DNA of 64,000 nt from Gnetum montanum (GCA_015680685.1 MNCI01028319.1:7547-71546); one strand, 5' to 3'; positions 45,851-58,019 are shown, counted from the first letter of the stretch. Numbers and translations: made by a program. The notes: generated by a model from the sequence alone, not told the origin.

Positions 45851-46110
45851 TAAAACCCTCAGGTATGTTTAAGCTAAACTAATAACAAATTCCAAGGTCA
45901 AAACAAAACTAGCCAAGGTACTATATGAGATCCTCTAAAACATAAGATACAAACCAAATAAAAACTATAAGATAAATAAATGAATATCTACAAATAATAT
46001 AAAGTTACCCAAAAAAAACATACCAAACTAAGGTAGTACCCTATGAGCTAATGATCCATCATATGCTCGATATCCTCTAACTTAAAACTCCTCCAAAATT
46101 AAATTAAATA
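45850..46110 (-). repeat. 5' LTR of the chromovirus, second segment after the LINE
   Basis: Matches 20885-~21130 of the 3' LTR: TAAGCYMAACTAATAA, CTAAAACATAAG, CATACCAAACTAAGGTAGTA and CTAACTTAAAACT. Similarity ends near 46110, so the outer ~330 bp of this LTR is lost or diverged beyond recognition. Confidence 0.65.
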
Positions 46111-48189
46111 ATTTATATTTTTTTAAATAATTCTTTTAATTTTTTTTGTTTAGTGTTATGTTATATAATAGATTTAGTTTTCCTAAAACTAGCCATTATA
46201 TCTTTTAAAGTGTTTCTTATTTCTTTTTTTTTTCTTACAACTAGCTATTTTTTTCTAAAACCAATTATTATTTGTTACATACTAACTAGTTATTAACTAT
46301 AATTCTATTTAATCTCTTTCTAATCCTTGAGAAATCAATTGTAAATGATGAAGAATATAATATTATTGAAATTGTCTTGCAAAGAAAAAATATGCAAAAT
46401 ATGGATGGTGACATGATCAAGGAGCTATTATAAGAAATAAAGCAAGACATGTAACCAAGGGCTATTATAAGATCCCCAAAATCATACATAAAAAAATAAT
46501 TAAACTTAACCATTAATTAGATATGTAAAGAATATAATTAACCACTTAATAAATCCATAAGCAACTTAAACACTTATAAAGCCATATAGGAAAATAAATT
46601 GATTTAGAAACTTGAGAGTCCACATTTAACATGTGTATGACTTTAAGGCCTTATTCCAACATAACATTGGACATTCATGTAAAATCCATATTCATGACCA
46701 ACATACAAATCCATTAAATGGAAAGAAATAAAAGAGATAGGATAAGAAATAATCTTCTCAATGCATGTTAATGCTCCTTCCAACTCCTTGTTTACCTCCA
46801 AAGCATCCTGTAAGATCTACATGAAACACATGTAAGAAGGGTTAGAGCATATTCACCATATAGGAAACTATCTTAAAGATCCTTGGAACAAGATTAGAAG
46901 ATGAGGCTTAGAATACAAAGAATAATGTTAGAACTAATAGCAATTATCATTAACTTATTTATTAATCAATACGAATACCATTTACCATTAAAGTATTAAT
47001 TATCATTAACACATCATTTTCACTGACTAGTGATATTCTATGAGTTATCACATAACATGTTAGAATTACTATAAGGGCGATACTAATATAATGATTCATC
47101 AATGATTGTTTGGTCTAGAACCTCATCTATCTTGACTTTTCCCTTATAAAAATGTAACTTATAACTTATATTTATGCCTAATAGAATCTTCTAAATCAAC
47201 TTGATAGATTTCTCTAAATTAAATTTTATCATGGCAAGACCTACTTGTTCTACATTATCTTCCTCAATGAAAAAATCATGTTAGTTAATGAAACCAGAAT
47301 CATTTGCTTTCTAGACCTTCAATACTATGGATGTACTCATACATTTTTGAAATCTTAGCTAGTCATCACCGTTAGTTAATATTGCTTCTATCAAATGCTA
47401 CTTATGTCATGTCACTTTAAAACATCTCCTAAAATTCTATTGCAACTTTCCTTGTATTTCCTAGATCCATCACAAGTTTAGCTCATGACATTTGAAGAGC
47501 CTATCATCATTGAAAGAACATTCCAAAAATGTTGAAAAGATAAGAATTGCAGAAAGTGAACGATTAGAAAGTTAAAATAGTAAATTAAAAGATTAAAATA
47601 ACAAACAAGGGTTAGAATGGTAAAAAGTAATGAGAAGAAGAATAATTGTGGAAAGTAAATCTAAAAAGAAAACATCGTAAGAAAATTTTTATAGAAAGAA
47701 AACATTTCCTCTATATTGGAAGATCAAATGAGAATCAAGCTTCATCAAGTTAAAATATATTTAGATCTAGACTTTATATTGGACTAGATCCTAGACTTTA
47801 TAGCACCTATAAGAATAACATAAGTGCATAATACATGTTAAGTTATATGTTAGGATTGTAACATGTACACCTTTAATAATCATATAAGGAACAAGATCAA
47901 TGAAATGTGTGCACATAGAACTATAGAAAGTACTTGCATACACATAGAGATATCATTTTTCTTAGCAGAGCTAAGATACTTTCCTACTCTAATGCATCTA
48001 TCCCTAAGCCCCTACTTTATAGAGAAAAAGCAATGCCTAAGCCTCAAAGCCAAAGCTTCTTAGTAAGCCTACATATCCTTATGATCTTGATCACAATAAA
48101 TTAGGGTGATGTAGTTCTATGAGGTATTATTGATGGTAAGGATAGCATGAAATACATAAAGATATCCATAATTCTCTAGCTTTTACTAT
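46111..48189. other. Unassigned AT-rich stretch
   Basis: No gene recognised. 46111-46280 is T/A-rich. 46700-47530 has more balanced composition (AGATCTACATGAAACACATG, AGGACCTCATCTATC-like words) and could be an LTR or decayed retroelement, but no motif was found on either strand. 47520-47700 is purine-rich with repeated AGTTAAAATAGTAAA-type words. Confidence 0.45.
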
Positions 48190-49110
48190 AGAGAAAAATA
48201 ATTTTTGAACCACCAATAAGGCTTGGCTTTTTATTCCTTTTACATATTTTAATATATGAATAAGAGCTTTTAGATGGGTTTCTCTTGGTTCCTACATGTA
48301 CTATGAGAGGAGAAAAGTAGTAAAATCTAATTCTAGTCTTATGTGGAAAAGGAATCTTAAGGTTTATATCATTTCTCTATACATGGTTGCATCAATAAGT
48401 GGTATTTGATCTTTATTTTTCAGCTTGATATATTGAGGTAAAGAAGAATTTGTTTAATTTTTTTCTTAATGATATTATACTTTTCTAGGATGGATTTTTC
48501 AAACTTGGTTTGATGAAATTTGATTCCCTCCTTGTTTTGTTTAACTTGAATGCCCAAGAAATACTTCAAATATCTTATATCTATCATTTTAAATTCATTC
48601 TTCATGTCATATCTAAATTCTTGTAATAGCTTTTCACTTGTAGCAGCAAATACTATACCATCCACATATAGAAATATGATTATGAAATCATCTCTATTAT
48701 GTTTGTACTATAAATTTGGTTCAAAACATGCATAAGTAGTTTTCCTTTAAGATAAAAATGTTGATTCTATGAAATCATTCTCTAGAATCTTGGTTCAATA
48801 GATATAGAGCCTTTTTTAGTTTAAAAACTTTATCTTCCATATCTTTTATGACATATGCTTCAGGTTATTGGATGTAGACTTCTTCATTGATGTATCCATT
48901 TAGAAACATTAATTTTACATCCATTTGATGGATTTTGATATCATGATGAGCAACAATGAATACAATGATCTTAATTATTTCAAATATAGCTATTGGGAAA
49001 AAATTTCTTCATAGTTAATGTGTTTCTTTTATTTGAATCCTCTAGCAACAATTCTAACTTTGTAGTTGATGACATCCCCCTATTCATTAAATTTGGTTTT
49101 GCATAACCAT
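48190..49110 (-). pseudogene. Copia reverse transcriptase, catalytic motif lost
   Basis: RT starts with INYKVRIVARGFK and NYEEIFSQ (~49060-49000), then in another frame HHDIKIHQMDVKLMFLNGY, INEEVYIQ and KLKKALYLL. The best open piece at 48665-48420 reads DGIVFAATSEKLLQEFRYDM, KNEFKMIDIRYLKYFLGIQV. The catalytic LYVDD is LYVDG here (48668-48657), losing one aspartate. Further on, ETHLKALIHILKYVKG (~48280) ends the RT thumb/connection. RNase H is not seen downstream. Confidence 0.85.
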
Positions 49111-49739
49111 TTTCAATCTATGACTTTCTTATATTTTTGTTTGTTAACAAGCTCCCATGTGTTGTTTTCTTATTATTGCCTCACATTATTTATCCACTAC
49201 TTATTTCCACACTTTAAATTTAGAGCTTCCATTATATTTAAAGGTTCTTGAGTAAGAGACATATATGCTAAGTTTTTAATGACATTTGATCTTATGAGTC
49301 TTTTTTCAAATGTATTATCTATCATTTATGTAGGAGGATGTTTTTTCTAAATTTTTTACCTTGGATTTATTTGATTTACTAAATATTTATGGATTTTATT
49401 GAAAATTAGTAATACCAAATTTGTCTTCCAGAAATATTATATCTCTTGAGTTGTATCATTTATGACCTATGTTGTCATAGCATATATACCCACTTTTTGT
49501 TAAATCATATTTAAGAAAGATGCATTTTTTTCTCTATAATCTAGCTTGTGAATAAACTATTTAGGATTCTTCACATAGCAATAACATCCAAATTTTTTTC
49601 ATGTAAGAGATGTTTGGAATTTTGTTGTAGAGAAGTTCATATGATACCTTGATTTTATTGTTACTATTGATGATCCTATTTATGATGCATGTTACCATAA
49701 TGACTACCATACTTTAGTATCTATTTTTTAGTTTTACTT

Positions 49740-50180
49740 TTTTAATAAGACATCTCATCATGTCTTGAAGGGTTCTATTCTTTCTTTCAACTATTCCATT
49801 TGATTCAGAAATGTAGCCACATGTAGTTCGATGGAAGATACCACTATTATTGCACATATCTTTAAAATTTTTATTCATAAATTCTTCTCATTTATCTTTT
49901 TTTATTCCTTTTATTGATTATTTTATGGTTTTTACATGATATTGTAGAAACTTTAAAATTTATTAAACGCTTCATCCTTGATCTTTAGATTTTAGGTTCA
50001 TGTATATATAGTATAATCATCAGTAATTGCAAGAAAATAATTGTTTCCTCTAATTAACATAGTAAGAATACATCAAACAATGTCTAGGTAAAGAAGATAT
50101 GGAGGCCTATTTCTTCTTTGCATTTATATGATATGAGGAGAATTAGTTTGCTTTCCTTTGATGCAAGTTTCACATTTTTC
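49740..50180 (-). pseudogene. Copia integrase remnant
   Basis: The zinc-binding end reads EKCETCIKGKQTNSPH (~50180-50135), then LLYLDIVQCI and GNNYFLAITDDYT (first Asp region, ~50110-50010), DEAFNKFQSFYNIM, and NGIVERKNRTLQDMMRCLIKK (~49810-49745, the classic copia NG-V-ERKNRT-L motif, its N- and C-parts in different frames). The middle Asp region has partly decayed. Inserts the element into the genome in active relatives. Confidence 0.8.
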
Positions 50181-51448
50181 CTTTGGAAGTTTCTTGATTT
50201 ATAGACCCATTACTTTATTCAATCTAACCATTTTCTCTATGTTCGATTAAGAAGTATAACATAGTATTTTATACCAAAGTTTGGATAGGTCTTCATCTTA
50301 AGGCTTTTTAGATTAGTATTCAGTATTTCTTGATTTCTTATCTTGGTTTCGATTGGTGGCTAGGATTTCTTTAGTTTTGATGATGTTTGTAGTAGCATGC
50401 TTATTTCTTTTGGAATTAATGCATATAAAATTTTCATTTAGATCAAAATATCTATAGATCGAGCAATAAATTCTACTCTTATAATCTTTTATTCTTGCTA
50501 CTGCTTTACCATTTGGCTTTGTTACGATGCATAAATCATGTATAAAATTTTAATCTATACCTCTTATAGCCATTTGTCCACTAGAGAAAAGTATAATTGA
50601 TAGGTTTGATGTATGAAACAATTAAGAAATGATGATGACATTATTATTAGGAAGTCTGACTATGCAATCTCCTATATATTTAATGTTTAGAAAGTTATCA
50701 TTTTTAACTTTTATGTTTTGAAGAATGTTTTTAAACTTTTAATTTAGAAGGTTTAATTTAAAATATATTATATGATTTGAGTAAATTATCCAAGAGTCTT
50801 AATTTTCATAATGGTATTGAGAGCTCTGTAATTACCTTGGTTTGCTTCTTATTCATATGGGTTGGACTCCTCTTCTTGGTGTTGCTTTAATATTCTCATA
50901 TAGAATATAGAAGAAAGGATAAAAGGGTTATTTCTTTGGATGTTGTTTTACCTACCTCTTGATTGTCCTCTTCCTTTAGTAAATCTATAAATTTTATTGT
51001 TCTCTTTATTTTTTGATTTTTTTTACTTGTTTAACAATTTTGATTTTTTAAATTAAGCTGATTAGATCTTCCTCTACCTTTGAATCATTCTTCTCTTCCT
51101 TTTTGAAGAGAAACATAGACTTGATCTTCAAATGAATTATTTTTCCTTACCTTCATTGTCTATAAATTTCTAAGTTGATGCACCAATTGATTTACACTCA
51201 ACATGTTTATGTGTTTTGAATGGATTATATTTTTTCAAAGTGTTTGCAAACCTTTGATCTATGAAAAAAGTGTTTATTTTTTAATCTTTCTACCTTGACG
51301 TATAGTTACATCTAAATTTCTCTATCCTTCTCAAACTTTATATACATTCTAGGGAAGAATTCTTCCATATCTTCATTTGGTTTAATTTTTAGGAGTCAAA
51401 ATCTTGTTTATACATAAATTCTTATAGTTATCTATTCATAATATTTTG

Positions 51449-51720
51449 TTAATATTCTAATTGTAGAATATCCCACATTTCTTTGTTTGTTTGATAAAGA
51501 ATGAGTCCTAATGATATGATGTTTGAGATACTAGCAAGTACTATAGTGTTAACATGATTATTCTTCTTTTCCTTGGTTTCATAATCTTTGAAATGGGTTC
51601 TATTTATGTTTTCAAAGTTATTAATAGATATAATATCATTTTGAAAAATGTTCCAATGAATAATTGTACTTGACAAATCCTTACCTGACTCTCATCCAAA
51701 GGCTGAAGTCTTGTAATTCA
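51449..51720 (-). pseudogene. Copia gag N-terminal part, copy 1
   Basis: Open piece MSSTIIHWNIFQNDIISIN..., ending with LGLILYQTNKEMWDILQLEY, the copia gag motif (t-x-K-E-x-W-d-x-L) of the UBN2-type gag. Read on the minus strand it continues left into the rest of element H, so this is the original copy and the other two are duplicates. Confidence 0.72.
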
Positions 51721-51997
51721 TTAAATATCATAAAAAACTTTGGCATGTATATAGAATTCATGTTGATTTAGGTATGAAGATGTCTTGTTTCAATATCACT
51801 ATTAGTATTGATGAAGAAGTGTGAAGTAGCTTATGGTTGCAAAAACCAATCAAAATTTTTGAAATTTAAACAAATTTATTTGATCACATGTTATGGTATT
51901 ACAACATGGGTCATGGTCTCTATACCATGAGTTAATCATAAGTCATAGTATTATAGCATATATCTCCCATAGGTTGTGTTCTATGACCATGAGTTGT

Positions 51998-52700
51998 TGA
52001 TGAGTCGTGTTTTCCTAGGTTTCATCTATAGGGCCTCATTGACGTGGCCCTATCAACACAACCTCATCAACGTAGTCACATCGATGTGGGATTTAATGCA
52101 TTGACATGGCATCTTTGCATATAAATACACGCTCACCCACCATGTTTATGGCATCTTTTGTCATAGTTATAGTGGAGCTCTTGTAGTTTTCTTACTTGAA
52201 GTTAGAATATTTTTTCTAAGTGTCCATTAGAGGAGTCAAAGAGTGTATGAATCTTTATTTGAGCACTACTATACCTAAGCATGGCAGTGTCTACGCCATA
52301 AAGACAAGCTTTTTGATAAACCTTGCAGCATTTTGAAATAAATTAATTGTTTATTTATGCATTTAATCTTTTATGCAATTTCCTTTAATATTTAAAGTAA
52401 TTAAGATAAATTAAGCTAGATTAAATAGTGATTAATTAAGCACATAAGTACAACCACTTCAAGCGTATGCTTGGCATTTGGTAATCCCAGTAATGCTTAA
52501 TGTTTGGTAATCCAATAGCATTAAACTTGTTTAGGATGTGTACAACAAGTGGGAATATATGCTTATATTAGGATTAGCTAGGTGTAGCTAGCTAGATTCA
52601 ATTTCCAACTTAATTATTTGTATCTTATACATTATTCCTTACCCTTAGGCAACTTAAAGTATAAAACATAAAAATGACAAAACTCATATGCCTTAGTTGC
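51998..52700 (+). repeat. Athila-like LTR, truncated copy 1
   Basis: Starts TGATGAGTCGTGTTTTCC. Shares with LTR 7566-8394 the words GTTAGAATATTTT, GGAGTCA-AAGTG, AATAAAGACRAGC and TGATAAACCTTGCAGCATT. U3 has repeated CATYGACRTGG words before CATATAAATAC at ~52119. Lacks the last ~130 bp of an LTR and is joined to copia gag. Compared with copies 2 and 3 it lacks ~20 bp before the TATA box. Confidence 0.82.
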
Positions 52701-52826
52701 ACTTTATATACATTCTAGGGAAGAATTCTTCCATATCTTCATTTGGTTTAATTTTTAGGAGTCAAAATCTTGTTTATACATCAATTCTTGTAGTTATGTA
52801 TTTATAATATTTTGTTAATATTCTAA

Positions 52827-53087
52827 TTATAGAATATCCTGCATTTCTTTGGTTGTTTGGTAAAGAATGAGTCTTGATGATATGATGTTTGAGATACTAG
52901 CAAGTATTATAGTGTTAACATGATTATTCTTCTTTTCCTTGGTTTCATAATCTTTGAAATGGGTTCTATTTATGTTTTCAAAGTTGTTAATAGATATAAT
53001 ATCATTTTGAAAAATTTTCCAATGAATAATTGTACTTGACAAATCCTTACATAGCTCTCGTCCAAAGGTTGAAGTCTTGTAATTCAT
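52827..53087 (-). pseudogene. Copia gag N-terminal part, copy 2
   Basis: MNYKTSTFGRELCKDLSSTI..., ending SSRLILYQTTKEMQDIL. It is nearly identical to copy 1 but with W to Q in the conserved K-E-x-W position. Not connected to any pol. Confidence 0.72.
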
Positions 53088-53363
53088 TAAATAGCATAAA
53101 AAACTTTGGCATGTCTATAGCATTCATGTTGATTTAGTTATGAAGATGTCTTGTTTCAATATCACTATTAGTATTGATGAAGAAGTGTGAGGTAGCTTAT
53201 GGTTGCAAAAACTAATCAAAATTTTTCAAATTTGAACAAATTTATTTGAACACATGTTATGGTATTACAACATGGGTCATGGTCTCTATACCATGAGTTA
53301 ATCATGAGTCATAGTATTATAGCATATATCTCCCACAAGTTGTGTTCTATGACCATGAGTTGT

Positions 53364-54087
53364 TGATGCGTCGTGTTTTCTTGTGTTTCATCGACAGGGC
53401 CTCATCGACATGGCCCTATCGACACAACCTCATCAACATAGTCACATCAATGTGAGATTTAATGCATTGACGTGGCCTTGTCGATGTAGTGTCTATTTTT
53501 GACTATAAATACATACTCACCCACCATGTTTATGGCATCTTTTGTCATAGTTGTAGTGTGGAGCTCTTGTAGTTTTCTTACTTGAAGTTAGAATATTTTT
53601 TCTAAGTGCCCATTGGAGAAGTCAAAGAGTGTAAAAATCTTTATTCAAGCACTATTGTACCTAAGCATGGCAGTGTGTGCAACAATAAAGACGAGCTTTT
53701 TGATAAACCTTGCAACATTTTGAAATAGATCAATTGTTTATTTATGCATTTAATCTTTTATGCAATTTCCTTTAATATTTAAAGTAATTAAGATAAATTA
53801 AGCTAGATTAAATAGTGATTAATTAAGCACATAAGTACAACCACTTCGAGCATACGCTTGGCATTTAGTAATCCCAGTAATGCTTAATGTTTGGTAATCC
53901 AATAGCATTAAACGTGTTTAGGATGTGTACAACAAGTGGGAATAGATGCTTATATTAGGATTAGCTAGGTGTAGCTAGTTAGATTCAATTACCAACTTAA
54001 TTATTTTTATTTTATACATTATTCCTTACCCTTAGGTAACTTAAAGTATAAAACATAAAAATGACAAAACTCATATGCCTTAGTTTC
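53364..54087 (+). repeat. Athila-like LTR, truncated copy 2
   Basis: TGATGCGTCGTGTTTTCTTG start; contains TCGATGTAGTGTCTATTTTTG before GACTATAAATAC (~53501-53512). Ends at CATATGCCTTAGTTTC joined to gag copy 3. Confidence 0.82.
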
Positions 54088-54201
54088 ACTTTATATACAT
54101 TGTAGGGAAGAATTCTTCGATATCTTCATTTGGTTTAATTTTTAGAAGTCAAAATCTTTTTTATACATCAATTCTTATAGTTATGTATTTATAATATTTT
54201 T

Positions 54202-54474
54202 TTAATATTCTAATTGTAGAATATCCCACATTTCTTTGGTTGTTTGATAAATAATGAGTCCTGATGATATGATATTTAAGATACTAGCAAGTATTATAGT
54301 GTTAACATGATTATTCTTCTTTTCCTTGGTTTCATAATATTTGAAATGGGTTCTATTTATGTTTTTAAAGCTATTAATAGATATAATATCATTTTGAAAA
54401 ATGTTCCAATGAATAATTATACTTGAAAAATTCTTACATGACTCTCGTCCAAAGGCTGAAGTCTTGTAATTCAT
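54202..54474 (-). pseudogene. Copia gag N-terminal part, copy 3
   Basis: MNYKTSAFGRESCKNFSSII..., ending IIYQTTKEMWDILQLEY. It keeps W in the K-E-x-W motif. The surrounding leader is cut by a single N at 54621. Confidence 0.72.
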
Positions 54475-54620
54475 TAAATATCATAAAAAACTTTGGCATG
54501 TCTATAGCATTCATGTTGATTTAGTTATGAAGATGTCTTGTTTCAATATCACTATTAGTATTGATGAAGAAGTGTGAAGTAGCTTATGGTTGCAAAAACT
54601 AATCAAAATTTTTCAAATTT

Positions 54621-54621
54621 N
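54621..54621. other. Single N marking a collapsed ~115-bp gap
   Basis: In copies 1 and 2, CAAATTT is followed by ~115 bp (ACAAATTTATTTG...ATTATAG) before CATATATCTCCCA. In copy 3 these are joined by one N, so the assembly dropped the segment. Confidence 0.85.
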
Positions 54622-54662
54622 CATATACCTCCCATAGGTTGTGTTCTATGACCATGAGTTGT

Positions 54663-55332
54663 TGATGAGTCGTGTTTTCTTGGGTTTCATCGATAGGGCC
54701 TCATCGATGTGGTTCTATCGACACAACCTCATCAACGTAGTAGAGTTAATGTGGGATTTAATGCATTGACGTGGCCTTGTCGATGTAGTGTCTATTTTTG
54801 CATATAAATACACACTCACCCACCATGTTTATGGAATCTTTTGTCATAGTTGTAGTGGATCTCTTGTAGTTTTCTTACTTGAAGTTAGAATATTTTTTCT
54901 AAGTACCCATCGGAGGAGTCAAAGAGTGTATGAATCTTTATTCGAGCACTACTATACCTGAGCATGGCAATGTGTGTGACAATAAAGATGAGTGTTTTGA
55001 TAAACCTGCAACATTTTGAAATAGATTAATTATTTATTTATGAATTTAATATTTTATGAAATTTCCTTTAATATTTTAAGTAATTAAGATAAGTTAAGCT
55101 AGATTAAATAGTGATTAATTAAGCACATAAGTACAACCACTTTGAGCATATGCTTGGCATTTGGTAATCCCAGTAATGCTTAATGTTTGGTAACCCAATA
55201 GCGTTAAACATGTTTAGGATGTGTACAACAAGTGGGAATAGATGATTATATTAGGATTAGCTAGGTGTAGCTAGTTAGATTCAATTATCAACTTAATTAT
55301 TTTTATTTTATACATTATTCCTTACCCTTAGG
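54663..55332 (+). repeat. 5' LTR of element J (copy 3), right end in the N gap
   Basis: TGATGAGTCGTGTTTTCTTG start, CATATAAATACACAC TATA at ~54801. It runs to 55332, where the 267-N gap begins. The gap should hold the LTR end and PBS, since gag starts just beyond. Confidence 0.8.
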
Positions 55333-55599
55333 NNNNNNNNNNNNNNNNNNNNNNNNNNNNNNNNNNNNNNNNNNNNNNNNNNNNNNNNNNNNNNNNNNNN
55401 NNNNNNNNNNNNNNNNNNNNNNNNNNNNNNNNNNNNNNNNNNNNNNNNNNNNNNNNNNNNNNNNNNNNNNNNNNNNNNNNNNNNNNNNNNNNNNNNNNNN
55501 NNNNNNNNNNNNNNNNNNNNNNNNNNNNNNNNNNNNNNNNNNNNNNNNNNNNNNNNNNNNNNNNNNNNNNNNNNNNNNNNNNNNNNNNNNNNNNNNNNN
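55333..55599. other. Assembly gap (267 N)
   Basis: Lies between the LTR and gag of element J and replaces the LTR 3' end, the primer site and the leader. Confidence 0.98.
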
Positions 55600-55632
55600 A
55601 TTTAAGCATACTAAATTTTTCTTTAATCCAAA

Positions 55633-57560
55633 ATGTCTTCTTCTCATGGGCATGGTAAATCAAAACTGCTAGTATCCCAAGAATTCAAAATGATGTACAT
55701 TCATCCAGATGAGTTTGTACCTAATTTCACCTTCATCTTGCATCAAGATGAGTAGCTATGATGGAGAGATATGGAAGGCAACATTTTGTTACCTCCCAAC
55801 TAATCTATTCCTCAGAAGTTATTCCAAACTCTCATAAGGTTGGGCATCTAGGATCTTCATGATGAATACGTTGTGCAAGATCATGACTATCAAAACTACC
55901 ATCCCATAGCAACACAATGCAAATGAGATTAGCACCAAAAGAAGTATCATGAAGCTATAAAGGGGAAATAATTCACTAACCCTTTGTTCCTGCTAAACTA
56001 AAATGAAAATGAGGATCATCCCTTTAGGATTTCTTAACATGAAGATTCTTCACCCCTTGACTCTAGTGAAGAGGGCTTAAACCTAAATTTACAATCCACT
56101 ATCAATAATCTAGGTTCAAGAAAAAGTGGGAGTTAAGGTAGGGGCTTTGGTAAGCATTATGATGATAATAAACCTGATGATCGTAACCATGAAAAATAGA
56201 GAGAAGGTGGTAGACACTGTGGTGGTGGTAGTCCTCCTCCCTCTTTGTCCTCTTCATCTACATCATCTTCTTTCTCTTTGAAATTTGATCAAATTACAAG
56301 GGATGAAACCGCAATGAAGGTGAACAATGAGATATTGATAATAGGCCCAGCCATGAACGAAGGGGTAGCAAGGGATCTCATAGGCATCATTGAAATCATG
56401 ACAATGATGAACATTTGCTGGCAACTTGAAGCATGTTGAACATTGTAGAGGTAGTCAAAATTCCAACAAGGCATGTGAAAGATAGTAGAATCAAGAGGTT
56501 GGATATGAACAATATTCCCAGATTTGAGGGGGGATATAACTTAGATCCATAGATCCATCTTCAAGCCTTTCATGATGCCTTTTCCTTGCAAAACGTGGAA
56601 AATGACTAGCAAAAACTTAAGTTATTCCCTAGGATACTCATAAAAAAAGTAGAAAGTTGGTACCACTTCTTGGAGCTGGAATCAATTCGCATATGGAGTA
56701 TGATGTTTAAGTTGTTCAATGAAAAATATTAGACATACTCCAAAGTGTCCAATTTGAGAAAGCAAATCTGAGGCTGGTGACAATGAACACATGAACCCTT
56801 GGACGCAATCATGGGTAGGTATTATTTCCTTTTGCACAGATGTCCTGGCCATGGTTATTCTCAATGAGAGTAGCTTCACCATATCATATATGGGCTCTAA
56901 TTAGAAATAAGAAGAACTCTTTGGATTTATGCCCTATTAGAACTAAGAGTCCATCAAATTCAAAGGCTAATTGAGTAGGTTGCAAAAGAAGAAGGTGAGT
57001 TGAGAAAATGGAAAAGTGCTAAGGAGTATAATTAGGATCCTTTCATAAGACAAAGGGAGGTCCAATTCTGTGACAGTGAGGAGGTGGCACAACTTAATGA
57101 AGTTATGTAGCGGAAAACCTTACCAATTCAAAAATTTGTATCGAAAATTTTATCTAAGGTTGACAAAATGTGGGAATCTTTGGATGAAAAATTTCAAATT
57201 TCTCTAAAAATTATAGAAAAATTCAAGAACAAGGTAGTGATTGTGATCGCAGGAGAAGAAAAGAAGTTGAACATGCCTACCAAAGGGAAAAGGGTAAAGT
57301 TGTTATAGTAGAAGAGGTTGTGGAGTCAAGATCACATGATGATGGTCGATGTGACATCTGCCAATATGAACATCCTAAGGGATGTTACCCTATTATGTCA
57401 CACTTACAGGAATCTAGGATGTATGCTCTAAATCCTAGGTTGGCACAAAGGCAAGCACCTAGAAGATTATCATATCCTTAAGGAAACCAAAGGCAATTCC
57501 ACCAGCAACAACAAGCTTATTATCCAAGTGGAGCTCCACCATAACTATATGAGAAGTACC
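55633..57560 (+). pseudogene. Athila-like gag of element J, decayed
   Basis: ATG 55633 begins MSSSHGHGKSKLLVSQEFKM and continues MYIHPDEFVPNFTFILHQDE, matching the start of element C gag (VYTHLDEYIPNFTFILHQDE). After an S/R-rich linker (56220-56290) the capsid block reads MLNIVEVVKIPTRHVKDSRI, RFEGGYNLDP, LKLFPRILIKKVESWYHFLE, HEPLDAIMGRYYFLL and RLIE-stop-VAKEEGELRKW. The knuckle is CDICQYEHPKGCYP (~57350-57391). Stops are frequent, many TAG at Q or W positions. Confidence 0.82.
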
Positions 57561-58019
57561 ATCAATGGTAGCACCCATAGTCATGGGCGATGCCACCACC
57601 AAGGAAACAATACCCTTATAGGTAGCTAAATCTGTATGGATACTATGTTCAAAAACCCATGTTTTCGTGGAATTCTTCCAATCATGCTTCTTTTCAACAT
57701 CACTACTACCCCCCAAAGTATTATAGGATTCCTTGTCCATCTCCTAAATGAGAATCCCTATATCCTTATCATCCTCCTCATCCTTTAGCACATGTTCCTT
57801 CATCCTCAACCCAATTACCATCTACTCCATTTGTGCAGCATGAAATTCCTACGTAGCCATAATAACATAATGCTACCAAGGCTATTAACTGACAACTAAC
57901 TCCTCAGCTAAGTGGTTTAGAACCTAGATCTCATAAAAGATCATTTTTCTAAACCAATAGCCCTACAAAGCCCTCACCAACTTATGCAGTTTGTCACCCT
58001 GTGTCTCCTTCATTCTTTG

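Larger units (their letters stand above)
18386..46110 (-). mobile_element. Chromovirus-type Ty3/gypsy retrotransposon with nested insertions
   Basis: The element is oriented leftwards. On the minus strand it reads: 5' LTR (33361-35565, resuming 45850-46110), gag remnant (32867-32340), protease (~32340-32060), RT/RNase H (31760-30700), integrase (30640-30121, resuming 22100-21660), chromodomain (21620-21474), PPT (~21460) and 3' LTR (21446-18386). The two LTRs share long diverged stretches. The IYSEIF chromodomain ending and GKLxxCYISPFSIL integrase C-terminus identify a chromovirus (Tekay/Del-like). Element E interrupts the integrase and LINE F interrupts the 5' LTR. Outer ends and target duplication were not resolved. 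Confidence 0.82.
48190..51720 (-). mobile_element. Ty1/copia retrotransposon, pol to gag, decayed
   Basis: The minus strand reads gag (51720-51449), a degraded gag-protease part (51440-50350), pre-integrase and integrase (50180-49740) and RT (49110-48190), the order integrase-before-RT that defines copia. RNase H and the 3' LTR were not identified. At its 5' (right) side gag abuts an Athila-like LTR and is triplicated with it. Confidence 0.8.
51335..55332. repeat. Three tandem copies of a 1.37-kb chimeric unit (copia gag + Athila LTR)
   Basis: Units begin with ACTTTATATACATTCTAGGG (G in copy 3) at 51335, 52701 and 54088, giving lengths 1366, 1387 and >=1245 bp. Each holds copia gag (minus strand), ~280 bp of copia leader-like DNA, and an Athila-like LTR (plus strand) beginning TGATGAGTCG (TGATGCGTCG in copy 2) at 51998, 53364 and 54663. 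In units 1 and 2 the LTR stops at CTCATATGCCTTAGTT and is fused to the next gag; in unit 3 it continues into the N gap and element J. Copies are far more alike than any other repeats in the window, so the duplication is comparatively young. Copy 3 contains a single N (54621) where ~115 bp is missing. Confidence 0.88.

Noticed and set aside
55315-55663. Minus-strand ~110-codon frames across the second N gap
   Set aside because: Almost entirely N; no real coding evidence.
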